Shown: piece after piece, positions 38,271 through 53,300 of the stretch
Layout: every line of letters starts with the position of its first letter
Position numbering within the stretch: position 1 is the first letter of the stretch
Origin: Balanoglossus misakiensis
Taxonomy: Eukaryota > Hemichordata
Direction: 5' to 3'
DNA length: 64,000 bases
NCBI GenBank assembly: GCA_040954595.2
Contig: CM082579.2
Coordinates: forward strand, 2,852,001-2,916,000
Notes under the pieces: model-generated
What the model was told of the DNA's origin: nothing
Databases searched by the model: none
The model's input: only the letters and a program-made list of their open reading frames with translations
Translations under genes and position numbers: made by a program

Positions 38271-40604
38271 TTGCTCGGCAGGTAATTCGCAAAAGCTGTT
38301 AACAGACATGGTGATTATTTTTGCCAGATAAATGGCAAATGGACTTACACCATGACTTCATGAGTACCTAACCACAAAGTTGCAGTTGATATTTTAGAAT
38401 GCCGAACTTTCTGTCAGGGAAAAGAAGAGGGCATGATATGTCAGAATTTTGAACACAGCATTATTATCATTCTATAATTTAGGCCTCGCATAGTGCAATT
38501 TCTGACTAGTTTATATACATGTAGTAGCCATTAACTGGTAAATAGTGTATTGAAAATACAAGTAGAAATTTAATGATTCATTGTGTATTATTTCATAGGC
38601 ATTTGCTTTGTAGCTGTCATTTAGCCAGTATGTCCATGTATTTTGGCAGCAAAGCGAAGGGCATTTTTTGTTGCGTCTTTCCAGAACAGATTCTGGAGCA
38701 AACTTTCTATGTGTTGAATTACCCTTTATTTATTTTCAATGTTGTGAACCACTTGTTTAGCAACAGTAAGTTTTTATACCATGAACTCTCTTGTTTTAAT
38801 TCAGACAATCATGGGCATTCAAACGAAGGTGAAAAACGTTTCGTATTTACTCCCAAAAGATTTTCAGTATTCATACTTTCAGATCTATAAAAGTTTTGTG
38901 AAACAGTTAACTTGTTTTTATTCTATTTTTCTGACTTCTGAGATGTAGCAGCATTGAGCTGAGAGATGTGTAGAGTTAGCATAAACAAATTGGTGCATGT
39001 GTATTTATATCATGTACAGATGAGATGAACAGATCACAAATTAATTTCCACTGTTCTGTTTATGGCAGTTTCCCTATGTTTGTCTGTAACCTGTTTGTGT
39101 TACATGTGCGTAAAAAATTGTGTGGAGAATTTAGGCATAATGTACAGTCCGGTATTTCAGTGTGTGTTCACCAAATGTCCAATAGGTCCTCAAAAAACTG
39201 AGTTTGCTCATTTTCTTGCTTTAAATAGAATTGTACAGAAAAAAGGAATTGTAAATCTTCTGTATTGAAAAAAAATACTTGTACATTCCCAATTCGGAAA
39301 AGGACCAATTTTTAAACAAAATTATGTATTCATATTTGAATTTCACATTTGTATTTTAGTACACTGGACATCGGGCCATGTGATAATTATATGAAATTGC
39401 CTTGTTGGACCACAATAAATAAACTCTAATGTCTTTTTTAACCAGGGCTTCTCAGATTTTGAAGTAAGACTGTAATTTTAAGGTTCAATGATTTATTTAT
39501 TCCTGTCACCCCTATTTCTCTGTAAATGGAATCAGCCACACTTCTACAGAACACTAGAGGACTGTACCACATTGTAGTGGTCAGAGGGTTAAGCTTCTTT
39601 ATAAGAAATGTAACCTCTATTGTTGCCATGACAACAGAAACAGTTGCCAAAGAAAAAGTGCCTGTCATTTGACAAATGAAATATTATGAAAAAGTATATT
39701 TGCAAGTATAAGAAATAAAGTTCATTTATATATTTTTTATTTTCAGTGTTGTTTTTTATATGTTTGCTTTCTAGAGCTAGTTTTCATGTCACATTATCAA
39801 ATAATTCAGTGAAGTACCAGTATATGAAAGTCCAAGTCGGAAGAAGTGGAGTCACAGACAGTATTTTATATCACATATTACTGTAGAATTTTAGCTAGTT
39901 ATTATTTCAAGGATGAATTAAAAAAATATATCAGCATAATCATTTTCTTAATTTTTTACAAAAAACATTGTTTGCATTTTCTTAGCAAAAAATTTCAATA
40001 TTTCACTTTGCCATGTACACAGAGCAATAAATTTAAACTTCTTGCCAAAGCATACTTGTGTATCAGTGGTCCTGTAACTAAGATGAGCCAATAATTCATG
40101 TTGGTCCAAGTTCTAATGCTTTGGTTTGCATAATGGTCCACACCATGCATCTTCAGTGTCTGTGAACTTCTTAAAATAGGATAATGGTTTATTTTAGATA
40201 GAGCTTCATTTTGGGATGTGTTACCTCTGTGCAGCTAAGTCATTTTTATGCCGGCCAAAATGCAAGTCCCACAAGAATCTCACTACTAACGAAAATTCAC
40301 TTCTAATCAAAACTATGTAACCTGTGAATCAATATCGTGAAGTATGTTCCACCGTCCAATTTCATAAACTTTGTCATTTTTACCCATATTTGTTGTGTTA
40401 TGTATAAGTACTGCTACGATTTTCTTTCAGGTTTATCCGTACACATCTGTATTTGTCCCAAAAAGCGAAATTCTTTTATAAGCATTTCTGTTAATCTGTT
40501 AGGCTGGACCTAATCTTTTGTAAATAAAATAAACTAGATGTAAAATATACACTCTGTGTTTTTTTTCAGTCTCAACACATTTCAGACTCACAACTTTACC
40601 ACCT
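38271..40604. other. Receptor kinase 3' UTR and downstream spacer
   Basis: No further coding exon is seen. AT-rich sequence with several poly(A) signals runs up to the satellite edge. The stretch after about 39440 may be spacer or alternative UTR. Confidence 0.7.
39414..39423 (+). terminator. Probable poly(A) signal of the receptor kinase (overlapping AATAAA pair)
   Basis: AATAAATAAA contains two overlapping canonical signals about 1.15 kb after the stop codon. Further copies at 39714-39719 and 40523-40533 could be used alternatively; the last lies only about 75 bp before the satellite. Confidence 0.6.
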
Positions 40605-41330
40605 GATGATTTTCATGAGCTATAACCCATGAAAATTTCAAAAAATCACGAAATTCAAAAATTCGCAAAGTCGACAGATTTCCACTTTTTGATGATTTTC
40701 ATGAGCTATAACCCATAAAAATTTCAAAAAATCACGAAATTCAAAAATTCGCAAAGTCGACAGATTTTCACTTTTTGATGATTTTCATGAGCTATAACCC
40801 ATAAAAATTTCAAAAAATCACGAAATTCAAAAATTAGCAAAGTCGACAGATTTTCACTTTTTGATGATTTTCATGAGCTATAACCCATGAATATTTCAAA
40901 AAATCACGAGATTCAAAAATTAGCAAAGTCGACAGATTTTCACTTTTTGATGATTTTCATGAGCTATAACCCATGGAAATTTCGAAAAATCACGAAATTC
41001 AAAAATTCGCAAAGTCGACAGATTTCCACTTTTTGATGATTTTCATGAGCTTTAACCCATGAAATTTTCGAAAAAACATCATTAAATTAAAAAATTTGCA
41101 AAGTCGACAGATTTCCACATTTTGATGATTTTCATGAGCTATAAACCATGAATATTTCGAAAAATCAAGAAACTAAAAAATTCGCAAAATCGACAGATTT
41201 CCACTTTTTGATGATTTTCATGAGCTATAACCCTCGAGAATATCAAAAAATCACGAAATTCATAAATTCGCAAAGTCGACAGATTTTCACTTTTTGATGA
41301 TTTTCATGAGCTATAACCCATGATTTTTGA
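40605..41330 (-). repeat. Left edge of satellite: diverged 86 bp monomers in reverse orientation
   Basis: About 8.4 monomers with an 86 bp period (starts at 40605, 40691, 40777, 40863, 40949, 41035, 41124, 41210, 41296). Their complement shares the segment CATGGGTTATAGCTCA with the main array, but then differs (TCTGTCGACTTTGCGAATTT instead of the main-array sequence). They are more diverged from one another than the central monomers, as expected for the old edge of an array. Orientation flips at 41330 in a 21 bp perfect palindrome arm pair (41308-41328 and 41331-41351). Confidence 0.95.
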
Positions 41331-44300
41331 AAAAATCATGGGTTATAGCTCAGGAAAATCATCAAAATTCGACGATTTTTCGACTTTTCGAAATCTCAAA
41401 ATTTCGTCGATTTTTGAAAAATCCATGGGTTATAGCTCAGGAAAATCATCAAAAATCGACGATTTTTCGACTTTCCGAAATCTCAAAATTTCGTCGATTT
41501 TTGAAAAAATCATGGGTTATAGCTCAGGAAAATCATCAAAATTCGACGATTTTTCGACTTTTCGAAATCTCAAAATTTCGTCGATTTTTGAAAAAATCAT
41601 GGGTTATAGCTCAGGAAAATCATCAAAAATCGACGATTTTTCGACTTTCCGAAATCTCAAAATTTCGTCGATTTTTGAAAAAATCATGTGTTATAGCTCA
41701 GGAAAATCATCAAAAATCGACGATTTTTCGACTTTCCGAAATCTCAAAATTTCGTCGATTTTTGAAAAAATCATGTGTTATAGCTCAGGAAAATCATCAA
41801 AATTCGACGATTTTTCGACTTTCCGAAATCTCAAAATTTCGTCGATTTTTGAAAAAATCATGGGTTATAGCTCAGGAAAATCATCAAAAATCGACGATTT
41901 TTCGACTTTTCGAAATCTCAAAATTTCGTCGATTTTTGAAAAAATCATGGGTTATAGCTCAGGAAAATCATCAAAAATCGACGATTTTTCGACTTTCCGA
42001 AATCTCAAAATTTCGTCGATTTTTGAAAAAATCATGGGTTATAGCTCAGGAAAATCATCAAAAATCGACGATTTTTCGACTTTCCGAAATCTCAAAATTT
42101 CGTCGATTTTTGAAAAAATCATGGGTTATAGCTCAGGAAAATCATCAAAAATCGACGATTTTTCGACTTTCCGAAATCACAAAATTTCGTCGATTTTTGA
42201 AAAAATCATGGGTTATAGCTCAGGAAAATCATCAAAAATCGACGATTTTTCGACTTTCCGAAATCTCAAAATTTCGTCGATTTTTGAAAAAATCATGGGT
42301 TTATAGCTCAGGAAAATCATCAAAAATCGACGATTTTTCGAATTTTCGAAATCTCAAAATTTCGTCGATTTTTGAAAAAATCATGGGTTATAGCTCAGGA
42401 AAATCATCGAAAATCGACGATTTTTCGACTTTCCGAAATCTCAAAATTTCGTCGATTTTTGAAAAAATCATGGGTTATAGCTCAGGAAAATCATCGAAAA
42501 TCGACGATTTTTCGACTTTCCGAAATCTCAAAATTTCGTCGATTTTTGAAAAAATCATGGGTTATAGCTCAGGAAAATCATCGAAAATCGACGATTTTTC
42601 GACTTTCCGAAATCTCAAAATTTCGTCGATTTTTGAAAAAATCATGGGTTATAGCTCAGGAAAATCAGCGAAAATCGACGATTTTTCGACTTTCCGAAAT
42701 CTCAAAATTTCGTCGATTTTTGAAAAAATCATGGGTTATAGCTCAGGAAAATCATCGAAAATCGACGATTTTTCGACTTTCCGAAATCTCAAAATTTCGT
42801 CGATTTTTGAAAAAATCATGGGTTATAGCTCAGGAAAATCATCGAAAATCGACGATTTTTCGACTTTCCGAAATCTCAAAATTTCGTCGATTTTTGAAAA
42901 AATCATGGGTTATAGCTCAGGAAAATCATCAAAAATCGACGATTTTTCGACTTTCCGAAATCTCAAAATTTCGTCGATTTTTGAAAAAATCATGGGTTAT
43001 AGCTCAGGAAAATCATCAAAAATCGACGATTTTTCGACTTTCCGAAATCTCAAAATTTCGTCGATTTTTGAAAAAATCATGGGTTATAGCTCAGGAAAAT
43101 CATCAAAAATCGACGATTTTTCGACTTTCCGAAATCTCAAAATTTCGTCGATTTTTGAAAAAATCATGGGTTATAGCTCAGGAAAATCATCAAAAATCGA
43201 CGATTTTTCGACTTTCCGAAATCACAAAATTTCGTCGATTTTTGAAAAAATCATGGGTTATAGCTCAGGAAAATCATCAAAAATCGACGATTTTTCGACT
43301 TTCCGAAATCTCAAAATTTCGTCGATTTTTGAAAAAATCATGGGTTATAGCTCAGGAAAATCATCAAAAATCGACGATTTTTCGACTTTCCGAAATCTCA
43401 AAATTTCGTCATTTATTGAAAAAATCATGGGTTATAGCTCAGGAAAATCATCAAAAATCGACGATTTTTCGACTTTCCGAAATCTCAAAATTTCGTCGAT
43501 TTTTGAAAAAATCATGGGTTATAGCTCAGGAAAATCATCAAAAATCGACGATTTTTCGACTTTCCGAAATCTCAAAATTTCGTCGATTTTTGAAAAAATC
43601 ATGGGTTATAGCTCAGGAAAATCATCAAAAATCGACGATTTTTCGACTTTCCGAAATCTCAAAATTTCGTCGATTTTTGAAAAAATCATGGGTTATAGCT
43701 CAGGAAAATCATCAAAAATCGACGATTTTTCGACTTTCCGAAATCTCAAAATTTCGTCGATTTTTGAAAAAATCATGGGTTATAGCTCAGGAAAATCATC
43801 AAAAATCGACGATTTTTCGACTTTCCGAAATCACAAAATTTCGTCGATTTTTGAAAAAATCATGGGTTATAGCTCAGGAAAATCATCAAAAATCGACGAT
43901 TTTTCGACTTTCCGAAATCTCAAAATTTCGTCGATTTTTGAAAAAATCATGGGTTATAGCTCAGGAAAATCATCAAAAATCGACGATTTTTCGACTTTCC
44001 GAAATCACAAAATTTCGTCGATTTTTGAAAAAATCATGGGTTATAGCTCAGGAAAATCATCAAAATTCGACGATTTTTCGACTTTCCGAAATCTCAAAAT
44101 TTCGTCATTTTTTGAAAAAATCATGGGTTATAGCTCAGGAAAATCATCAAAATTCGACGATTTTTCGACTTTCCGAAATCTCAAAATTTCGTCGATTTTT
44201 GAAAAAATCATGGGTTATAGCTCAGGAAAATCATCAAAATTCGACGATTTTTCGACTTTCCGAAATCTCAAAATTTCGTCATTTTTTGAAAAAATCATGG

Positions 44301-47300
44301 GTTATAGCTCAGGAAAATCATCAAAATTCGACGATTTTTCGACTTTCCGAAATCTCAAAATTTCGTCGATTTTTGAAAAAATCATGGGTTATAGCTCAGG
44401 AAAATCATCAAAAATCGACGATTTTTCGACTTTCCGAAATCTCAAAATTTCGTCGATTTTTGAAAAAATCATGGGTTATAGCTCAGGAAAATCATCAAAA
44501 ATCGACGATTTTTCGACTTTCCGAAATCTCAAAATTTCGTCGATTTTTGAAAAAATCATGGGTTATAGCTCAGGAAAATCATCAAAAATCGACGATTTTT
44601 CGACTTTTCGAAATCTCAAAATTTCGTCGATTTTTGAAAAAATCATGGGTTATAGCTCAGGAAAATCATCAAAAATCGACGATTTTTCGACTTTTCGAAA
44701 TCTCAAAATTTCGTCGATTTTTGAAAAAATCATGGGTTATAGCTCAGGAAAATCATCAAAAATCGACGATTTTTCGACTTTTCGAAATCTCAAAATTTCG
44801 TCGATTTTTGAAAAAATCATGGGTTATAGCTCAGGAAAATCATCAAAAATCGACGATTTTTCGACTTTTCGAAATCTCAAAATTTCGTCGATTTTTGAAA
44901 AAATCATGGGTTATAGCTCAGGAAAATCATCAAAAATCGACGATTTTTCGACTTTCCGAAATCTCAAAATTTCGTCGATTTTTGAAAAAATCATGGGTTA
45001 TAGCTCAGGAAAATCATCAAAAATCGACGATTTTTCGACTTTCCGAAATCTCAAAATTTCGTCGATTTTTGAAAAAATCATGGGTTATAGCTCAGGAAAA
45101 TCATCAAATATCGACGATTTTTCGACTTTCCGAAATCTCAAAATTTCGTCGATTTTTGAAAAAATCATGGGTTATAGCTCAGGAAAATCATCAAAAATCG
45201 ACGATTTTTCGACTTTCCGAAATCACAAAATTTCGTCGATTTTTGAAAAAATCATGGGTTATAGCTCAGGAAAATCATCAAAAATCGACGATTTTTCGAC
45301 TTTCCGAAATCTCAAAATTTCGTCGATTTTTGAAAAAATCATGGGTTATAGCTCAGGAAAATCATCAAAAATCGACGATTTTTCGACTTTCCGAAATCTC
45401 AAAATTTCGTCGATTTTTGAAAAAATCATGGGTTATAGCTCAGGAAAATCATCAAAAATCGACGATTTTTCGACTTTCCGAAATCTCAAAATTTCGTCGA
45501 TTTTTGAAAAAATCATGGGTTATAGCTCAGGAAAATCATCAAAAATCGACGATTTTTCGACTTTCCGAAATCTCAAAATTTCGTCGATTTTTTGAAAAAA
45601 TCATGGGTTATAGCTCAGGAAAATCATCAAAATTCGACGATTTTTCGACTTTCCGAAATCTCAAAATTTCGTCGATTTTTGAAAAAATCATGGGTTATAG
45701 CTCAGGAAAATCATCAAAATTCGACGATTTTTCGACTTTCCGAAATCTCAAAATTTCGTCGATTTTTGAAAAAATCATGGGTTATAGCTCAGGAAAATCA
45801 TCAAAAATCGACGATTTTTCGACTTTCCGAAATCTCAAAATTTCGTCGATTTTTGAAAAAATCATGGGTTATAGCTCAGGAAAATCATCGAAAATCGACG
45901 ATTTTTCGACTTTCCGAAATCTCAAAATTTCGTCGATTTTTGAAAAAATCATGGGTTATAGCTCAGGAAAATCATCGAAAATCGACGATTTTTCGACTTT
46001 CCGAAATCTCAAAATTTCGTCGATTTTTGAAAAAATCATGGGTTATAGCTCAGGAAAATCATCAAAAATCGACGATTTTTCGACTTTCCGAAATCACAAA
46101 ATTTCGTCGATTTTTCAAAAAATCATGGGTTATAGCTCAGGAAAATCATCAAAAATCGACGATTTTTCGACTTTCCGAAATCTCAAAATTTCGTCGATTT
46201 TTGAAAAAATCATGGGTTATAGCTCAGGAAAATCATCATAAATCGACGATTTTTCGACTTTCCGAAATCTCAAAATTTCGTCATTTATTGAAAAAATCAT
46301 GGGTTATAGCTCAGGAAAATCATCAAAATTCGACGATTTTTCGACTTTCCGAAATCTCAAAATTTCGTCGATTTTTGAAAAAATCATGGGTTATAGCTCA
46401 GGAAAATCATCAAAAATCGACGATTTTTCGACTTTCCGAAATCACAAAATTTCGTCGATTTTTGAAAAAATCATGGGTTATAGCTCAGGAAAATCATCAA
46501 AAATCGACGATTTTTCGACTTTCCGAAATCTCAAAATTTCGTCGATTTTTGAAAAAATCATGGGTTATAGCTCAGGAAAATCATCAAAAATCGACGATTT
46601 TTCGACTTTCCGAAATCTCAAAATTTCGTCGATTTTTGAAAAAATCATGGGTTATAGCTCAGGAAAATCATCAAATATCGACGATTTTTCGACTTTCCGA
46701 AATCTCAAAATTTCGTCGATTTTTGAAAAAATCATGGGTTATAGCTCAGGAAAATCATCAAAAATCGACGATTTTTCGACTTTCCGAAATCACAAAATTT
46801 CGTCGATTTTTGAAAAAATCATGGGTTATAGCTCAGGAAAATCATCAAAAATCGACGATTTTTCGACTTTCCGAAATCTCAAAATTTCGTCGATTTTTGA
46901 AAAAATCATGGGTTATAGCTCAGGAAAATCATCAAAAATCGACGATTTTTCGACTTTTCGAAATCTCAAAATTTCGTCGATTTTTGAAAAAATCATGGGT
47001 TATAGCTCAGGAAAATCATCAAAAATCGACGATTTTTCGACTTTCCGAAATCTCAAAATTTCGTCATTTATTGAAAAAATCATGGGTTATAGCTCAGGAA
47101 AATCATCAAAAATCGACGATTTTTCGACTTTCCGAAATCTCAAAATTTCGTCGATTTTTGAAAAAATCATGGGTTATAGCTCAGGAAAATCATCAAAATT
47201 CGACGATTTTTCGACTTTCCGAAATCTCAAAATTTCGTCGATTTTTGAAAAAATCATGGGTTATAGCTCAGGAAAATCATCAAAATTCGACGATTTTTCG

Positions 47301-50300
47301 ACTTTCCGAAATCTCAAAATTTCGTCGATTTTTGAAAAAATCATGGGTTATAGCTCAGGAAAATCATCAAAAATCGACGATTTTTCGACTTTCCAAAATC
47401 TCAAAATTTCGTCGATTTTTGAAAAAATCATGGGTTATAGCTCAGGAAAATCATCAAAAATCGACGATTTTTCGACTTTCCGAAATCTCAAAATTTCGTC
47501 GATTTTTGAAAAAATCATGGGTTATAGCTCAGGAAAATCATCAAAAATCGACGATTTTTCGACTTTTCGAAATCTCAAAATTTCGTCGATTTTTGAAAAA
47601 ATCATGGGTTATAGCTCAGGAAAATCATCAAAAATCGACGATTTTTCGACTTTTCGAAATCTCAAAATTTCGTCGATTTTTGAAAAAATCATGGGTTATA
47701 GCTCAGGAAAATCATCAAAAATCGACGATTTTTCGACTTTTCGAAATCTCAAAATTTCGTCGATTTTTGAAAAAATCATGGGTTATAGCTCAGGAAAATC
47801 ATCAAAAATCGACGATTTTTCGACTTTTCGAAATCTCAAAATTTCGTCGATTTTTGAAAAAATCATGGGTTATAGCTCAGGAAAATCATCAAAAATCGAC
47901 GATTTTTCGACTTTCCGAAATCTCAAAATTTCGTCGATTTTTGAAAAAATCATGGGTTATAGCTCAGGAAAATCATCAAAAATCGACGATTTTTCGACTT
48001 TCCGAAATCTCAAAATTTCGTCGATTTTTGAAAAAATCATGGGTTATAGCTCAGGAAAATCATCAAAAATCGACGATTTTTCGACTTTCCGAAATCTCAA
48101 AATTTCGTCGATTTTTGAAAAAATCATGGGTTATAGCTCAGGAAAATCATCAAAAATCGACGATTTTTCGACTTTCCGAAATCTCAAAATTACGTCGATT
48201 TTTGAAAAAATCATGGGTTATAGCTCAGGAAAATCATCAAAAATCGACGATTTTTCGACTTTCCGAAATCTCAAAATTTCGTCGATTTTTGAAAAAATCA
48301 TGGGTTATAGCTCAGGAAAATCATCAAATATCGACGATTTTTCGACTTTCCGAAATCTCAAAATTTCGTCGATTTTTGAAAAAATCATGGGTTATAGCTC
48401 AGGAAAATCATCAAAAATCGACGATTTTTCGACTTTCCGAAATCACAAAATTTCGTCGATTTTTGAAAAAATCATGGGTTATAGCTCAGGAAAATCATCA
48501 AAAATCGACGATTTTTCGACTTTCCGAAATCTCAAAATTTCGTCGATTTTTGAAAAAATCATGGGTTATAGCTCAGGAAAATCATCAAAAATCGACGATT
48601 TTTCGACTTTCCGAAATCTCAAAATTTCGTCGATTTTTGAAAAAATCATGGGTTATAGCTCAGGAAAATCATCAAAAATCGACGATTTTTCGACTTTCCG
48701 AAATCTCAAAATTTCGTCGATTTTTGAAAAAATCATGGGTTATAGCTCAGGAAAATCATCAAAAATCGACTATTTTTCGACTTTCCGAAATCTCAAAATT
48801 TCGTCGATTTTTGAAAAAATCATGGGTTATAGCTCAGGAAAATCATCAAAAATCGACGATTTTTCGACTTTCCGAAATCTCAAAATTTCGTCATTTTTTG
48901 AAAAAATCATGGGTTATAGCTCAGGAAAATCATCAAAATTCGACGATTTTTCGACTTTCCGAAATCTCAAAATTTCGTCGATTTTTGAAAAAATCATGGG
49001 TTATAGCTCAGGAAAATCATCAAAAATCGACGATTTTTCGACTTTTCGAAATCTCAAAATTTCGTCGATTTTTGAAAAAATCATGGGTTATAGCTCAGGA
49101 AAATCATCAAAAATCGACGATTTTTCGACTTTTCGAAATCTCAAAATTTCGTCGATTTTTGAAAAAATCATGGGTTATAGCTCAGGAAAATCATCAAAAA
49201 TCGACGATTTTTCGACTTTCCGAAATCTCAAAATTTCGTCGATTTTTGAAAAAATCATGGGTTATAGCTCAGGAAAATCATCAAAAATCGACGATTTTTC
49301 GACTTTCCGAAATCTCAAAATTTCGTCGATTTTTGAAAAAATCATGGGTTATAGCTCAGGAAAATCATCAAAAATCGACGATTTTTCGACTTTCCGAAAT
49401 CTCAAAATTTCGTCGATTTTTGAAAAAATCATGGGTTATAGCTCAGGAAAATCATCAAAAATCGACGATTTTTCGACTTTCCGAAATCTCAAAATTTCGT
49501 CGATTTTTGAAAAAATCATGGGTTATAGCTCAGGAAAATCATCAAAAATCGACGATTTTTCGACTTTCCGAAATCTCAAAATTTCGTCGATTTTTGAAAA
49601 AATCATGGGTTATAGCTCAGGAAAATCATCAAATATCGACGATTTTTCGACTTTCCGAAATCTCAAAATTTCGTCGATTTTTGAAAAAATCATGGGTTAT
49701 AGCTAGGGAAAATCATCAAAAATCGACGATTTTTCGACTTTCCGAAATCACAAAATTTCGTCGATTTTTGAAAAAATCATGGGTTATAGCTCAGGAAAAT
49801 CATCAAAAATCGACGATTTTTCGACTTTCCGAAATCTCAAAATTTCGTCGATTTTTGAAAAAATCATGGGTTATAGCTCAGGAAAATCATCAAAAATCGA
49901 CGATTTTTCGACTTTCCGAAATCTCAAAATTTCGTCGATTTTTGAAAAAATCATGGGTTATAGCTCAGGAAAATCATCAAAAATCGACGATTTTTCGACT
50001 TTCCGAAATCTCAAAATTTCGTCGATTTTTGAAAAAATCATGGGTTATAGCTCAGGAAAATCATCAAAAATCGACGATTTTTCGACTTTCCGAAATCTCA
50101 AAATTTCGTCATTTTTTGAAAAAATCATGGGTTATAGCTCAGGAAAATCATCAAAATTCGACGATTTTTCGACTTTCCGAAATCTCAAAATTTCGTCGAT
50201 TTTTGAAAAAATCATGGGTTATAGCTCAGGAAAATCATCAAAAATCGACGATTTTTCGACTTTCCGAAATCTCAAAATTTCGTCGATTTTTGAAAAAATC

Positions 50301-53300
50301 ATGGGTTATAGCTCAGGAAAATCATCAAAAATCGACGATTTTTCGACTTTCCGAAATCTCAAAATTTCGTCGATTTTTGAAAAAATCATGGGTTATAGCT
50401 CAGGAAAATCATCGAAAATCGACGATTTTTCGACTTTCCGAAATCTCAAAATTTCGTCGATTTTTGAAAAAATCATGGGTTATAGCTCAGGAAAATCATC
50501 GAAAATCGACGATTTTTCGACTTTCCGAAATCTCAAAATTTCGTCGATTTTTGAAAAAATCATGGGTTATAGCTCAGGAAAATCATCGAAAATCGACGAT
50601 TTTTCGACTTTCCGAAATCTCAAAATTTCGTCGATTTTTGAAAAAATCATGGGTTATAGCTCAGGAAAATCATCAAAAATCGACGATTTTTCGACTTTCC
50701 GAAATCACAAAATTTCGTCGATTTTTGAAAAAATCATGGGTTATAGCTCAGGAAAATCATCAAAAATCGACGATTTTTCGACTTTCCGAAATCTCAAAAT
50801 TTCGTCGATTTTTGAAAAAATCATGGGTTATAGCTCAGGAAAATCATCATAAATCGACGATTTTTCGACTTTCCGAAATCTCAAAATTTCGTCATTTATT
50901 GAAAAAATCATGGGTTATAGCTCAGGAAAATCATCAAAATTCGACGATTTTTCGACTTTCCGAAATCTCAAAATTTCGTCATTTTTTGAAAAAATCATGG
51001 GTTATAGCTCAGGAAAATCATCAAAATTCGACGATTTTTCGACTTTCCGAAATCTCAAAATTTCGTCGATTTTTGAAAAAATCATGGGTTATAGCTCAGG
51101 AAAATCATCAAAAATCGACGATTTTTCGACTTTCCGAAATCTCAAAATTTCGTCGATTTTTGAAAAAATCATGGGTTATATAGCTCAGGAAAATCATCAA
51201 AAATCGACGATTTTTCGACTTTCCGAAATCTCAAAATTTCGTCGATTTTTGAAAAAATCATGGGTTATAGCTCAGGAAAATCATCAAAAATCGACGATTT
51301 TTCGACTTTTCGAAATCTCAAAATTTCGTCGATTTTTGAAAAAATCATGGGTTATAGCTCAGGAAAATCATCAAAAATCGACGATTTTTCGACTTTTCGA
51401 AATCTCAAAATTTCGTCGATTTTTGAAAAAATCATGGGTTATAGCTCAGGAAAATCATCAAAAATCGACGATTTTTCGACTTTTCGAAATCTCAAAATTT
51501 CGTCGATTTTTGAAAAAATCATGGGTTATAGCTCAGGAAAATCATCAAAAATCGACGATTTTTCGACTTTCCGAAATCTCAAAATTTCGTCGATTTTTGA
51601 AAAAATCATGGGTTATAGCTCAGGAAAATCATCAAAAATCGACGATTTTTCGACTTTCCGAAATCTCAAAATTTCGTCGATTTTTGAAAAAATCATGGGT
51701 TATAGCTCAGGAAAATCATCAAAAATCGACGATTTTTCGACTTTCCGAAATCTCAAAATTTCGTCGATTTTTGAAAAAATCATGGGTTATAGCTCAGGAA
51801 AATCATCAAAAATCGACGATTTTACGACTTTCCGAAATCTCAAAATTTCGTCGATTTTTGAAAAAATCATGGGTTATAGCTCAGGAAAATCATCAAAAAT
51901 CGACGATTTTTCGACTTTCCGAAATCTCAAAATTTCGTCGATTTTTGAAAAAATCATGGGTTATAGCTCAGGAAAATCATCAAATATCGACGATTTTTCG
52001 ACTTTCCGAAATCTCAAAATTTCGTCGATTTTTGAAAAAATCATGGGTTATAGCTCAGGAAAATCATCAAATATCGACGATTTTTCGACTTTCCGAAATC
52101 TCAAAATTTCGTCGATTTTTGAAAAAATCATGGGTTATAGCTCAGGAAAATCATCAAAAATCGACGATTTTTCGACTTTCCGAAATCACAAAATTTCGTC
52201 GATTTTTGAAAAAATCATGGGTTATAGCTCAGGAAAATCATCAAAAATCGACGATTTTTCGACTTTCCGAAATCTCAAAATTTCGTCGATTTTTGAAAAA
52301 ATCATGGGTTATAGCTCAGGAAAATCATCAAAAATCGACGATTTTTCGACTTTCCGAAATCTCAAAATTTCGTCGATTTTTGAAAAAATCATGGGTTATA
52401 GCTCAGGAAAATCATCAAAAATCGACGATTTTTCGACTTTTCGAAATCTCAAAATTTCGTCGATTTTTGAAAAAATCATGGGTTATAGCTCAGGAAAATC
52501 ATCAAAAATCGTCGATTTTTCGACTTTTCGAAATCTCAAAATTTCGTCGATTTTTGAAAAAATCATGGGTTATAGCTCAGGAAAATCATCAAAAATCGAC
52601 GATTTTTCGACTTTCCGAAATCACAAAATTTCGTCGATTTTTGAAAAAATCATGGGTTATAGCTCAGGAAAATCATCAAAATTCGACGATTTTTCGACTT
52701 TCCGAAATCTCAAAATTTCGTCGATTTTTGAAAAAATCATGGGTTATAGCTCAGGAAAATCATCAAAATTCGACGATTTTTCGACTTTCCGAAATCTCAA
52801 AATTTCGTCGATTTTTGAAAAAATCATGGGTTATAGCTCAGGAAAATCATCAAAAATCGACGATTTTTCGACTTTCCGAAATCTCAAAATTTCGTCGATT
52901 TTTGAAAAAATCATGGGTTATAGCTCAGGAAAATCATCAAAAATCGACGATTTTTCGACTTTCCGAAATCTCAAAATTTCGTCGATTTTTGAAAAAATCA
53001 TGGGTTATAGCTCAGGAAAATCATCAAAAATCGACGATTTTTCGACTTTCCGAAATCACTAAATTTCGTCGATTTTTGAAAAAATCATGGGTTATAGCTC
53101 AGGAAAATCATCAAAAATCGACGATTTTTCGACTTTCCGAAATCACAAAATTTCGTCGATTTTTGAAAAAATCATGGGTTATAGCTCAGGAAAATCATCA
53201 AAAATCGACGATTTTTCGACTTTCCGAAATCTCAAAATTTCGTCGATTTTTGAAAAAATCATGGGTTATAGCTCAGGAAAATCATCAAAAATCGACGATT

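Noticed and set aside
38680-38700. Homeobox-like TTCCAGAACAG sequence
   Set aside because: It resembles a fragment of the homeodomain helix 3 coding sequence only by chance; the flanking codons do not encode WFQNRR. No homeobox was found anywhere in the window.
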